Shown in pieces: positions 1 to 6,982 of a stretch of 64,000 nucleotides of DNA. A model generated the notes under the pieces. The model was given only the letters and a program-made list of their open reading frames with translations. It did not search any database and was not told the origin of the DNA. Location of the stretch: positions 61,802-125,801 of the IMG/VR virus record IMGVR_UViG_3300044609_000656. One strand, written 5' to 3'. Source of the stretch: a virus. Numbering within the stretch: the stretch's first letter is position 1; every line of letters starts with the position of its first letter. Both the position numbers and the translations under genes were made by a program.

Positions 1-161
1 GTAGAGAGACTATGTTTATTCAAATGCTTGAAGGACTTCATCCAAAAGAAGCTGAGATTATGGTTCTTGTTAAGGACAAAAAACTTCAAGAAAAATATAA
101 GATTACTAAAGATATTGTTGCTGAGGCATACCCAGATATTCAATGGGGAGGTCGCTCTTGA
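1..161 (+). CDS. C-terminal end of a DUF6433-like conserved phage protein (5' partial)
   Basis: The frame is open from base 3 to the TGA at 159-161 and gives about 52 residues; the start lies before the window. The tail contains LEGLHPKEAEI followed by VKDKKLQEKY and ends in GGRS. This 'LHP.EAE...VKDKKL' pattern is what I recall of the DUF6433 family of T4-like cyanophages, whose function is unknown. The next gene starts inside its last codons, so the two are probably co-transcribed. The assignment rests on memory of the motif only. Confidence 0.6.
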   Translation, partial: RETMFIQMLEGLHPKEAEIMVLVKDKKLQEKYKITKDIVAEAYPDIQWGGRS

Positions 162-427
162 ATATCAAAATTCTTCAACAAAATTGTGATCCTGAATTAT
201 CTAATGATAGAAATCTACCTTACAATGCATATCTAGTGCATTATTGTATTGATGATTCACTTTGTTATGATATTGTTATCGCAAATAAAAAGATAGACAT
301 TTTTGATTATTATTGGGATCTGTATAGAGAAGGATTAAAGTGGTATAAACAATCGGAAGGAAGAGTTAACCCTAAACTTTGGAATATAACTCCAAAAGAA
401 ACTAAGAGTAAAAAAAGGGGGGAGTGA
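158..427 (+). CDS. Conserved small cyanophage protein, function unknown
   Basis: 89 residues, acidic to neutral, with no membrane segment. I chose the TTG start at 158 because GGGGAGG at 145-151 is a strong ribosome binding site at the right distance, and it overlaps the previous stop codon. An ATG at 143 would add five residues (MGRSL) but would use part of that binding site as coding sequence. Visible features are LPYNAYLVHY, DIVIANKKIDIFDYYWDLYREG and RVNPKLWN. I recall similar short proteins in other cyanophages, but know no function. Confidence 0.7.
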   Translation: MNIKILQQNCDPELSNDRNLPYNAYLVHYCIDDSLCYDIVIANKKIDIFDYYWDLYREGLKWYKQSEGRVNPKLWNITPKETKSKKRGE

Positions 428-639
428 TGTCTAGTGGATTTGGCGCGGATAAACCTAAAAATGGTAAGGCAGTAGTTGTTATTAATGATAATGAAGTTAA
501 TAAACTTCTAAAAGAATATAAGAAGATTAAAAAATATATGAGATCTTCTTTATACAAAGTAAAAACTATTGATGGTACAGAAGATGTAGTAAAAAATCTT
601 CTGGATGAATATGGTGGCGATTCGGATGAACTCATCTGA
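427..639 (+). CDS. Small hypothetical protein
   Basis: 70 residues starting at the ATG at 427, which overlaps the previous stop in a TGATG junction; a GTG at 424 is a less likely start. The middle is Lys-rich and probably helical (NKLLKEYKKIKKYM) and the C-terminus is acidic. Its last 14 bases overlap the next gene. Only co-translation with its neighbours is evident. Confidence 0.6.
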   Translation: MSSGFGADKPKNGKAVVVINDNEVNKLLKEYKKIKKYMRSSLYKVKTIDGTEDVVKNLLDEYGGDSDELI

Positions 640-1339
640 TTGTTATAATTTTGATTGGGACCAGTATAGGGAACAAATAGATAAATGTGTATCTAAAAAA
701 TATTTTTTAGATTATACACCAGATGGTATAGAGACAGTTGAATTTGATGCATTTTACATATCTAAAAGATATAAAATTCTATACATACCAATATCAAAAA
801 ATGCATCAACTTCTTTAAAGAATTTAATTGACTTTGAACCTGTGTACCAAGTACCAAATGTTCAGAGTCAATTTGATTTAGAAATACCAGAAGAATATAA
901 AAAAGAATATAAAATTTTAGTTGTTACTAGGCATCCAAAGGATAGATGGATTTCTGGATTCAATCAATTTCTTAGCGAGGTTGGGGTTTATCTTTCTACA
1001 CCAAACTCTAGAGATATATTATTAGAGTTAAGAAACAAAAAATTTATATTTGATGGGCATACTTTGCCACAGTTTAGATTTATAGATTACTGCTTTCAAC
1101 CATCAAAAATAAACTTTGACATTAATCTTATTAGAATCGATGAGTTTTTTGAACAAAAAATATCTGATTTTATTGGTTGCGAAGTTCCAATAAAGAAAAA
1201 AAATTTAATGGATGGTGAGTATTTAAAAATTAAAAACTATGAATTATGTTGTAAGATTTTTAATGACTATTGTTTAAGGCATCAAAAATTTATAGATGTA
1301 TACAGTCAAGATTATGTCTTGTACAACAATTCTAAATAA
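626..1339 (+). CDS. Sulfotransferase-family-like protein
   Basis: 237 residues from the ATG at 626, which overlaps the preceding stop region; an in-frame ATG at 605 lies deeper in the upstream gene. Two motifs fit PAPS-dependent sulfotransferases. Residues 55-65 (PISKNASTSLK) resemble the 5'-phosphosulfate loop, usually PKTAGTS or PKCGTTS. Residues 101-112 (TRHPKDRWISGF) resemble the 3'-phosphate motif with its conserved Arg and Ser. The family transfers sulfate from PAPS to sugars or other acceptors. No signal peptide is seen, so action in the host cytoplasm is likely. The acceptor is unknown. It lies just before speD. Confidence 0.65.
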   Translation: MNSSDCYNFDWDQYREQIDKCVSKKYFLDYTPDGIETVEFDAFYISKRYKILYIPISKNASTSLKNLIDFEPVYQVPNVQSQFDLEIPEEYKKEYKILVVTRHPKDRWISGFNQFLSEVGVYLSTPNSRDILLELRNKKFIFDGHTLPQFRFIDYCFQPSKINFDINLIRIDEFFEQKISDFIGCEVPIKKKNLMDGEYLKIKNYELCCKIFNDYCLRHQKFIDVYSQDYVLYNNSK

Positions 1340-1365
1340 AAAAATGTCAAATATTTAAAGTAGAG

Positions 1366-1692
1366 ATGGGGAAACATTACTTATTAAATTTGTATGGGTG
1401 TTCTTTTGTATTGTTAGACGATCAAGAATACCTAATAAAGTTATTAGAAGAAGCAGCTAGTATTAGCGGCGCTACTGTAGTTAATACAATTTTTAAAAAA
1501 TTTGATCCTCAAGGAGTTACTGTACTAACTTTGCTGTCTGAAAGTCATATTAGTATTCATACTTGGCCAGAAAAGGGAGAGGCTGCAGTAGATCTATTTA
1601 CATGCGGCGATTGTAACCCAAAGATTGGGTGTGATATGATAATCGAACAATTATATGCTACGAATCATACACTTAGTTACATAGAAAGATGA
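1366..1692 (+). CDS. speD: S-adenosylmethionine decarboxylase proenzyme
   Basis: 108 residues, the usual size of the bacterial class 1b proenzyme. The self-cleavage site LSES-HISIHTWPE is complete: cleavage between Glu59 and Ser60 would turn Ser60 into the pyruvoyl cofactor. His65 and Cys80 match the processing His and the catalytic Cys of the family. The enzyme makes decarboxylated AdoMet, the aminopropyl donor for spermidine. speD is a well-known auxiliary metabolic gene of marine cyanophages, presumably raising polyamine supply for DNA packaging. A small membrane-protein gene overlaps its stop codon. Confidence 0.95.
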   Translation: MGKHYLLNLYGCSFVLLDDQEYLIKLLEEAASISGATVVNTIFKKFDPQGVTVLTLLSESHISIHTWPEKGEAAVDLFTCGDCNPKIGCDMIIEQLYATNHTLSYIER

Positions 1693-1820
1693 TTGCTAAA
1701 ATTGTTGATGCATTTGGTCCTATTGTAGTTGGGACTATTTTGGGAATTTCATTATTGTTCCCATTTGCATTTTTTATTTACGATTCAGAGAAGAATCCCG
1801 ATAAGTATAATCATAAATGA
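1689..1820 (+). CDS. 43-residue single-pass membrane protein
   Basis: The ATG at 1689 overlaps the speD stop and the TGA at 1818-1820 overlaps the next start. Residues about 12-30 (IVVGTILGISLLFPFAFFI) form one hydrophobic segment, followed by a charged tail ending EKNPDKYNHK. Tight coupling on both sides supports real translation. The function is unknown, and it is too short to show any enzymatic motif. Confidence 0.65.
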   Translation: MIAKIVDAFGPIVVGTILGISLLFPFAFFIYDSEKNPDKYNHK

Positions 1821-2302
1821 AAATTGATACTATTATAATTGATAATTTTTTAGATAAACCAGATTTGGTAAGGTCTTCTGTTATTTGTTTGCCATTTAAA
1901 AATACTGGAACATTTCCTGGTAGTCGTACAGATGCAGCAGACCATGACTACCAGGAAATGGTGCGTGCAAAAATAGAACCAGTAATAGGAAAAAAAATTG
2001 AATTTAGGAGAGATAGAGATTGTTTTAGATTTCAACTTTGTTTAAGAGATGATTCCACTTGGATTCATAAAGATGATGTTGAATGGGCAGGAGTATTATT
2101 TTTAACTCCAGGTGCTCCAATAAATTCTGGAACAGGAATTTATAATGAAGAAAAAAAATTAGTGACAATGATGGGTAACGTATATAATAGATTAATATTA
2201 TATCGCGGAACTCTATATCATAGAAGTATGATTCCTGGGTTTGGAGATTCTGTTGAAACTGGTAGACTCACCCAAGTTTTTTTCTTTGATACTATTGGTT
2301 GA
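1817..2302 (+). CDS. DUF6445-like protein, probable Fe(II)/2OG-oxygenase fold
   Basis: 161 residues. The double-stranded beta-helix signature is visible: His84 and Asp86 (WIHKDD), His135 (YRGTLYHRS) and Arg150 (GRLTQVFFF), with AGVLFLTP and NSGTG between. His-x-Asp...His binds iron and the late Arg usually holds 2-oxoglutarate. It reads like DUF6445, a family related to these oxygenases. The substrate is unknown. A perfect sigma70-like promoter for the next gene begins inside its stop codon. Confidence 0.6.
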   Translation: MKIDTIIIDNFLDKPDLVRSSVICLPFKNTGTFPGSRTDAADHDYQEMVRAKIEPVIGKKIEFRRDRDCFRFQLCLRDDSTWIHKDDVEWAGVLFLTPGAPINSGTGIYNEEKKLVTMMGNVYNRLILYRGTLYHRSMIPGFGDSVETGRLTQVFFFDTIG

Positions 2303-2327
2303 CAAAATAAATTTTTCCTTCTATAAT
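2299..2327 (+). promoter_or_regulatory. Sigma70-like promoter (TTGACA-17-TATAAT)
   Basis: TTGACA at 2299-2304 and TATAAT at 2322-2327 are exact consensus hexamers with a 17-base spacer. They overlap the stop codon of the upstream oxygenase and precede the gene at 2350. Host-type promoters of this kind are expected for early or middle cyanophage genes. Confidence 0.85.
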
Positions 2328-2349
2328 TGAAAAATATATCTTTCTTATC

Positions 2350-2553
2350 ATGACATATAAACCTTATAGTATGGAATGGAATAGGCATAGATACCTTGCT
2401 GAAGCAATTCAACAGTATTTTAATACTGATGCTTCGGCAGACACTATTTTAGATGACATTGTGGATGTTCTGGAGAAGAATGTTGAACATCACAAGACTC
2501 GCGCAGAAAAATTTCAAGAAGTTTTGGATGGATTAAAATCTCTTCCATATTGA
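2350..2553 (+). CDS. Small conserved cyanophage protein, function unknown
   Basis: 67 residues, mostly helical and acidic, with DDIVDVLEKNVEHHKTRAEKF in its centre (a possible amphipathic helix). It begins 22 bases after the consensus -10 box, so its leader is very short. No enzymatic motif is visible. Confidence 0.65.
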   Translation: MTYKPYSMEWNRHRYLAEAIQQYFNTDASADTILDDIVDVLEKNVEHHKTRAEKFQEVLDGLKSLPY

Positions 2554-2578
2554 TTTGAATACTAAATAACCCTATATG
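2550..2578 (+). promoter_or_regulatory. Possible sigma70-like promoter (TTGATT-17-TATATG)
   Basis: TTGATT at 2550-2555 and TATATG at 2573-2578 are separated by 17 bases and overlap the previous stop codon, just before the gene at 2589. The hexamers are imperfect, so this is tentative. Confidence 0.35.
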
Positions 2579-2588
2579 GAGACTACAT

Positions 2589-2915
2589 ATGCTCTCTACA
2601 CAATATCGACTTCGTTTGGAAGCAATCTGCGACAAAATTGCTAAACATCAAGAAGTCACTTTAGATGATATGATTTGGGCAGAGAAACTTGCCAAGGCAA
2701 ATAGGACCGCAGGTACAATGCTCCGCCAAGCAAGAAGAACAGCAGAAAATCCCGACATGAAGAAGGGTGATATGGATGATTTTTTAAATCAACTTGACAT
2801 TGGTGGATTGGGTCACGAACGTTTTGGTATTCGTAGATTTGAAAGTGTTGATGATATTGTAGATTTCTTTTCGGAAGATAGAGATAAGCCTGACGATTGG
2901 AGACAAAGAGATTAA
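2589..2915 (+). CDS. Conserved cyanophage protein, function unknown
   Basis: 108 residues. The N-terminal half is basic and helical (LRLEAICDKIAKHQEVTLDDMIWAEKL, then ANRTAGTMLRQARRTAENPDM) and the C-terminal third is acidic. I recall this arrangement in proteins widely conserved among T4-like cyanophages, none with a known role. A new promoter follows, so this is probably the last gene of its transcript. Confidence 0.7.
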   Translation: MLSTQYRLRLEAICDKIAKHQEVTLDDMIWAEKLAKANRTAGTMLRQARRTAENPDMKKGDMDDFLNQLDIGGLGHERFGIRRFESVDDIVDFFSEDRDKPDDWRQRD

Positions 2916-2940
2916 AATGTATTACATTTTACAAAAAGAC

Positions 2941-2969
2941 TTGCCTATATAATGCAATAGGTCTATAAT
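2941..2969 (+). promoter_or_regulatory. Sigma70-like promoter (TTGCCT-17-TATAAT)
   Basis: TTGCCT at 2941-2946 and the exact TATAAT at 2964-2969 have a 17-base spacer. The promoter should start the transcript carrying the three mini-genes at 3029-3485, which ends at the terminator at 3491-3519. Confidence 0.7.
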
Positions 2970-2975
2970 GACCTT

Positions 2976-3027
2976 ACGTTCATCCCTATGGGACGGAAGT
3001 AAGCCGACTCGGAACGGAACGTTCATC
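2976..3027 (+). repeat. Duplicated leader element ACGTTCATC plus AAGCCGACT motif
   Basis: ACGTTCATC occurs at 2976-2984 and again at 3019-3027. Each copy is followed by (CC)TATGG; in the second copy this is the start codon of the next gene. CCCTATGGG (2984-2992) is a small palindrome. AAGCCGACT at 3001-3009 recurs at 3171-3179 before the following gene, and AAGCCGAAT occurs before gp32. The leader probably has regulatory structure, but no known riboswitch is recognised. Confidence 0.5.
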
Positions 3028-3028
3028 T

Positions 3029-3181
3029 ATGGAAGCACTCATTCTTTCATGCTTACAGGCACAGTTAATTGCTGGGAGAGTTAATAAACAAGACATTCCT
3101 AAACAGATTAAGAATGATTTAATTTGGGAGATTAAACAAATCTCTCCCAAAGAGTGTAAAATAGACGCAAAAGCCGACTGA
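3029..3181 (+). CDS. 50-residue conserved cyanophage mini-protein
   Basis: The ATG at 3029 lies in the second copy of the leader repeat. The protein begins MEALILSCLQAQLIAGRVNK and continues through KNDLIWEIKQISPKEC. It is short, helical and has two Cys. I recall near-identical short proteins in other cyanophages. The function is unknown. Confidence 0.65.
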   Translation: MEALILSCLQAQLIAGRVNKQDIPKQIKNDLIWEIKQISPKECKIDAKAD

Positions 3182-3219
3182 AGGAACGCTCTTTAGCCTC
3201 AAAATTAAGGAGAACCCTA

Positions 3220-3387
3220 ATGTCTAAAGTCGTATATCGTGGTGTCGAATATGACACCAACGACCGCCCAAATCAAACTTTGAAAAGAGAACCTCATGTA
3301 GAAATCTATCGCGGAACAATGTTCTGGGTGGATGAAAATGGAAACAAATTCTCTATGGAAAAGTCAAAGGGAGGTAATGTAAAATGA
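3220..3387 (+). CDS. DUF4278-family small protein
   Basis: 55 residues with the N-terminal signature VVYRGVEYDT and a second half with IYRGTMFWVDENG. 'YRG..Y' at the N-terminus is characteristic of DUF4278, a short family of cyanobacteria and their phages with no known function. The start has the ribosome binding site AGGAGA upstream. Its stop overlaps the next start (ATGA). Confidence 0.7.
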   Translation: MSKVVYRGVEYDTNDRPNQTLKREPHVEIYRGTMFWVDENGNKFSMEKSKGGNVK

Positions 3388-3485
3388 ATACTTACTTCGT
3401 TCGTTACCTCAAGAAAAAAGCAAAGAAGGAAAGTCTTCTTAAAGCTGCACAGTTAAATATGGCAAAACAACCACAAATTGCTTAA
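3384..3485 (+). CDS. 33-residue basic mini-protein
   Basis: The ATG overlaps the previous TGA. The peptide is strongly basic (YLKKKAKKESLLKAAQ) and ends just before a clear terminator. Its position between a coupled start and a terminator supports translation. The composition suggests nucleic-acid or membrane contact, but this is only inference. Confidence 0.5.
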   Translation: MNTYFVRYLKKKAKKESLLKAAQLNMAKQPQIA

Positions 3486-3490
3486 TATAA

Positions 3491-3519
3491 AGAGGGGACT
3501 TGACTCCCCTCTTTTTTTT
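3491..3519 (+). terminator. Rho-independent terminator
   Basis: AGAGGGGA (3491-3498) pairs with TCCCCTCT (3505-3512) around a six-base loop, and a run of T follows to 3519. The stem is eight perfect pairs. The loop contains the -35 box of the next promoter. Confidence 0.9.
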
Positions 3520-3528
3520 ATCTATAAT
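3500..3528 (+). promoter_or_regulatory. Sigma70-like promoter (TTGACT-17-TATAAT) inside the terminator
   Basis: TTGACT at 3500-3505 spans the terminator loop and first stem base, and the exact TATAAT at 3523-3528 follows the T-tract; the spacer is 17. It should transcribe the genes from 3552 onward. Confidence 0.75.
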
Positions 3529-3551
3529 TACCTTTGTTGAGGTTAATAAAA

Positions 3552-3716
3552 ATGGATAGAGAAAAGCTAAAGCTATTAATTAATACTCTTAAACAACTTA
3601 TTGAAGAAATAGAATCTGAAGTTCTTTCAGATACAGAAAGTTATGTACAAGAATATGATTATAGTATAACCGATTACGATGAAGTCTTTGAGGATGACGA
3701 TGGATACTGCGATTAA
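3552..3716 (+). CDS. Acidic 54-residue small protein
   Basis: It starts at the ATG at 3552; an in-frame TTG at 3534 lies too close to the -10 box. The first half is a Leu/Ile-rich helix (KLKLLINTLKQLIEEIE), a possible coiled coil. The second half is very acidic and Tyr-rich. The next gene starts inside it. No known family. Confidence 0.6.
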   Translation: MDREKLKLLINTLKQLIEEIESEVLSDTESYVQEYDYSITDYDEVFEDDDGYCD

Positions 3717-4269
3717 TACCTATCATAGATACCTTAACTTACCTTTCACTATTGGTCCTCTTCCGTTATTTAAGGAACAGGGTAATCAAATCAGACATTT
3801 TTATATTAATGATTATCCATTCTATCCAATGGAAGAATTTTTTGTTGACCTTGGATTGACTCTTCATCTTAAAGAAGTATTTTATACCCCACCATTCTCT
3901 AAGATTCCGATTCATACCGATCATGGTCACTATACAAATCATGCCAAGATTAATATGTCTTGGGGACCTGAAGAAGGTGTGATACAATGGTGGAAGTCTG
4001 ATAAAACTAAAAGAATGCAACTGAATGGTTATCAGGGTAGCACCGATGAATACCATGATAATCTTTGGGCAAATGAGGAAGATTCTGAACTTCTTTATGA
4101 GGCAAATACAAATCGACCTAGTTTAGTTAACGTGGGTGTTTTGCACGGTACAAATAATCCCACACCGCATGGTAGATGGACGTTATGCTTTGTTCCAGTC
4201 AACCAAGCGGGACAGTTTATACACTGGGATTCTGCTTTAGAAATTTTTAAAAATTATTTGGAGAGTTAA
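3700..4269 (+). CDS. Probable Fe(II)/2OG-dependent oxygenase (aspartyl hydroxylase-like)
   Basis: 189 residues from the ATG at 3700. The metal triad and co-substrate Arg are visible: His72 and Asp74 (IPIHTDH), His149 (VGVLHGTNN) and Arg159 (HGRWTLCF). The spacing and late 'H...GRW' segment resemble the aspartyl/asparaginyl beta-hydroxylase and cupin-like branch. Such enzymes hydroxylate proteins or small molecules. The substrate is unknown. The stop is directly followed by thyX. Confidence 0.65.
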   Translation: MDTAINTYHRYLNLPFTIGPLPLFKEQGNQIRHFYINDYPFYPMEEFFVDLGLTLHLKEVFYTPPFSKIPIHTDHGHYTNHAKINMSWGPEEGVIQWWKSDKTKRMQLNGYQGSTDEYHDNLWANEEDSELLYEANTNRPSLVNVGVLHGTNNPTPHGRWTLCFVPVNQAGQFIHWDSALEIFKNYLES

Positions 4270-4986
4270 ATGTCTAATATTGTTAAATTGATTGCTGTTA
4301 CTCAAGGTGCAGGAGAACTTGCTGGAAAGTCTGCACAGGAAGTAATTACATACAATGCTCGTGTAAGCAATCCAAGTAATCAACTTAAATTTGATACTGC
4401 TGCTGGACTTCTTCGTTATTGTATTAAGCAAAATCATTGGTCTATCTTCGAGCAAGCAGATATGACTCTTGAAATCAATACGACTCGTGGTATCGCAGCT
4501 CAAGTGCTTCGTCATAGGTCCTTCACATATCAGGAATTTTCACAACGTTACGCAGATACAAAACTACTTACTGATCTTCCTGAGGTTCCTGAACTTCGCA
4601 GGCAAGACGAAAAGAATCGTCAGAACTCAACTAATGATTTGGATGAACATGTAAGGGAAAAGTTTGAGGGAATGATTGAACAGCACTTTGAAGAATCACA
4701 ACGCCTTTACGATAAGATGCTTGATGCAGGTGTTGCAAAGGAATGTGCAAGGTTTGTGCTTCCACTCGCAACCCCCACCAGAATCTACATGAAGGGTTCT
4801 GTAAGGTCATGGATCCATTATATTGACCTACGCTCTGCTCACGGCACTCAGAAGGAGCATATGGACATCGCAGAAGCAGCACGTTGCGTCTTTATCTGTC
4901 AGTTCCCTGATATTGCTAAAGCACTTGGTTGGGAACCAGAGAACTGTCCAGAATGTATTGATGCCCCATCTATTATCATCCAATAA
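4270..4986 (+). CDS. thyX: Flavin-dependent thymidylate synthase
   Basis: 238 residues, the normal ThyX size. The signature RHR...S is present: Arg81-His82-Arg83, then SFTYQEF and Ser91, followed by QRY. ThyX methylates dUMP to dTMP using methylene-tetrahydrofolate, FAD and NADPH, and is independent of ThyA. Cyanophages carry it to supply dTTP for replication. An ATAAATA late-type motif begins at its stop. Confidence 0.95.
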   Translation: MSNIVKLIAVTQGAGELAGKSAQEVITYNARVSNPSNQLKFDTAAGLLRYCIKQNHWSIFEQADMTLEINTTRGIAAQVLRHRSFTYQEFSQRYADTKLLTDLPEVPELRRQDEKNRQNSTNDLDEHVREKFEGMIEQHFEESQRLYDKMLDAGVAKECARFVLPLATPTRIYMKGSVRSWIHYIDLRSAHGTQKEHMDIAEAARCVFICQFPDIAKALGWEPENCPECIDAPSIIIQ

Positions 4987-4989
4987 ATA
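4983..4989 (+). promoter_or_regulatory. Late-type promoter motif ATAAATA
   Basis: ATAAATA at 4983-4989, 29 bases before the ATG at 5012. It resembles the T4 late promoter core (TATAAATA) used by gp55/gp33-modified RNA polymerase. No -35 box is seen, as expected for a late promoter. Confidence 0.45.
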
Positions 4990-5011
4990 AGTTATCTTTA
5001 TTATAGAAGTT

Positions 5012-5254
5012 ATGGCAATTTATCCTATTATTCATGTTGAGACTGGAGAAAAAAAGGTCGTTGAAATGAGTGTTAATGATATTATGCAGTGGTATAAAGA
5101 TAACCCAGAATGGAGACGAGATTGGTCTGAAGGTTGTGCTTCTACTGGTGAGGTTGGTGAATGGAAAGACCAATTGATTAAAAAGCACCCTGGGTGGAAT
5201 GATGTTCTTGAGAAGGCATCTAGAGCACCAAAATCTAATGTGAAAAAGATTTAA
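5012..5254 (+). CDS. Conserved T4-like phage small protein
   Basis: 80 residues: an N-terminal strand (IYPIIHVETGEKK), then DIMQWYKDNPEWRRDWSEG and a C-terminal KKHPGWNDVLEKAS. I recall this Trp-rich pattern in small proteins of many T4-like phages, sometimes compared to FmdB-type ribbons, but the zinc-binding CxxC pairs are absent. The function is unknown. Confidence 0.65.
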   Translation: MAIYPIIHVETGEKKVVEMSVNDIMQWYKDNPEWRRDWSEGCASTGEVGEWKDQLIKKHPGWNDVLEKASRAPKSNVKKI

Positions 5255-5256
5255 TC

Positions 5257-5841
5257 ATGGTTGGGAATGATAAAACAACGGAACAATATAATGTTACGTA
5301 CTCAGACATTGTAGATCTAATAGATAAAAAAAATATTGTTTCAATCTTTCAAGGTAAAACTGAAGCAGGACCAAGAGCTTTAGGTAATAGGTCTATTCTT
5401 TATGACCCTAGAGATTCTGATGCTAAAGAATTTGTTAATTCGGTAAAAAGAAGAGAGTGGTGGAGACCATTTGCTGCCTCAGTCTTACTTGAACATGCTC
5501 ATGAATGGTTTGAAATGTTGACTATAAAAGAATCTCCGTTTATGATGTATGCAATTCCAGTTAAAGAAGAAAAAAAAGAATTAATTCCAGGAGTTCTTCA
5601 TGTTGACGATACTTGCAGAATTCAAACTGTAACTGAAGAACAAAATTATCACTACTATAATTTAATTAAAACCTTTTATAGTAGAACAAACATTCCAATG
5701 TTGTTTAATACTTCGTTTAATCTTGCGGGAGAAGTAATTTGCCATACTCTTTATGATGCTCTTACCACTATCTCTAATAGTCGTATAGAGTATCTTTATC
5801 TTCCAGAAGAAAATAAATTATACACTTGTTTAAATGACTGA
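5257..5841 (+). CDS. Carbamoyltransferase C-terminal domain as a separate gene
   Basis: 194 residues covering only the C-terminal (YrdC-like) domain of NodU/CmcH carbamoyltransferases: GKTEAGPRALGNRSIL, RREWWRPFAAS, PGVLHVDDTCRIQTV, then NTSFNLAGE. In the family this domain binds carbamoyl phosphate and ATP and forms the carbamoyl-adenylate. The kinase-like N-terminal domain is encoded by the next gene, two bases downstream, so the halves appear in reversed order. They probably assemble in trans to move carbamoyl onto a hydroxyl of an unknown substrate. Confidence 0.85.
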   Translation: MVGNDKTTEQYNVTYSDIVDLIDKKNIVSIFQGKTEAGPRALGNRSILYDPRDSDAKEFVNSVKRREWWRPFAASVLLEHAHEWFEMLTIKESPFMMYAIPVKEEKKELIPGVLHVDDTCRIQTVTEEQNYHYYNLIKTFYSRTNIPMLFNTSFNLAGEVICHTLYDALTTISNSRIEYLYLPEENKLYTCLND

Positions 5842-5843
5842 TT

Positions 5844-6956
5844 ATGTACATCCTTGGAGTTAACATATCACACCATCCATCTCTTGCTCTTCTTAAAGAT
5901 GGAGAACTCATATATTATTTGGAAGATGATAGATGGAACAAAAGAAAGGAAGAACCATGGACGTTAAAAAGTTATATTCGTTCTATCACTGATATTTTAA
6001 AGTATACAAAACATCTTGACCACATTATCTTTGTATCCTTTTGTAGAGGTGATAGTTATACAGAAGATTTTTATGCTGAAGAATCTGATAAGGAGATGAT
6101 TGAGGAGGTTAAAAAACAATTATCTCAATGGACAATAACTTACGGAGAAGAGCATTATTATCTGGAACATCATTTGTATCATGCATGTAGTGCTTTTTAT
6201 GGGTCAGAATTTAATGAGGCGGCTGCATTAGTTTTAGATGGTGGTGGTGCATATGTTAGAGATTACATACGCAATAGAGAATCTGAATCTATGTTTTACT
6301 TTTCAGAGACTGGAAAGTGTGAATTGATTAGTCAAGTTTTTACTCCAAGTTGTATTACTTACTTTGATCCACCATTTGAAATTGAGGATAATAAAATTTT
6401 ATCTTCAACTGGAAGTTGTGGTTGGTTGTTTAACTCTATTGCTGCAGTTACTAGACTACATTCTGCTGGTAAGATTATGGGGTTAGCACCTTATGGTAAT
6501 TCAAGTGAACTTGATAATGATGTTTGGTTTGATTATGATCAAAAAACGGATCGATGGTATACTAACAATAAAAATGTATTAAATACTATTAGAAAGATTT
6601 ATGAAAATGATGATGTAAATCCTAATTTTGATGAATCTTTTTTAAAAAACCCAACTTTTGAACAAAATTCAAATCTTGCAAAAAAACTACAGAATGAAAC
6701 TAAAGAGCATACTATTAGACTAATACAGATGTTACTTGATAAAGTTCAAACAAATAACATTGTTTTATCTGGTGGTTACTTTTTAAACTGTGTTAATAAT
6801 TATGAGTATATTAAAGCATTTCCAAATGTCAATTTTTATGTTGACCCATTATCTCATGATGGTGGAACTGCTGTTGGTGGTGCCAAATATGTTTGGCATC
6901 ATCTCCTAAACAAAAAAACAAAGTATCCATTAAAGAATTTATTTCTTGGTGGATAA
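5844..6956 (+). CDS. Carbamoyltransferase N-terminal (ASKHA-like) domain as a separate gene
   Basis: 370 residues matching the N-terminal domain of NodU/CmcH enzymes: GVNISHHPSLALLKDGEL at the start, the metal-site segment HHLYHACSAFYGS, ALVLDGGGAY, AGKIMGLAPYG, then LSGGYFLNCVNN and DPLSHDGGTAVGG. This domain transfers carbamoyl from the adenylate to the acceptor. The protein stops where the C-terminal domain would begin in a normal enzyme; that domain is the gene immediately upstream. Compare the intact paralogue at 48099. Confidence 0.85.
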   Translation: MYILGVNISHHPSLALLKDGELIYYLEDDRWNKRKEEPWTLKSYIRSITDILKYTKHLDHIIFVSFCRGDSYTEDFYAEESDKEMIEEVKKQLSQWTITYGEEHYYLEHHLYHACSAFYGSEFNEAAALVLDGGGAYVRDYIRNRESESMFYFSETGKCELISQVFTPSCITYFDPPFEIEDNKILSSTGSCGWLFNSIAAVTRLHSAGKIMGLAPYGNSSELDNDVWFDYDQKTDRWYTNNKNVLNTIRKIYENDDVNPNFDESFLKNPTFEQNSNLAKKLQNETKEHTIRLIQMLLDKVQTNNIVLSGGYFLNCVNNYEYIKAFPNVNFYVDPLSHDGGTAVGGAKYVWHHLLNKKTKYPLKNLFLGG

Positions 6957-6982
6957 TAAACCCTATTAATTTTAAAATTCTT

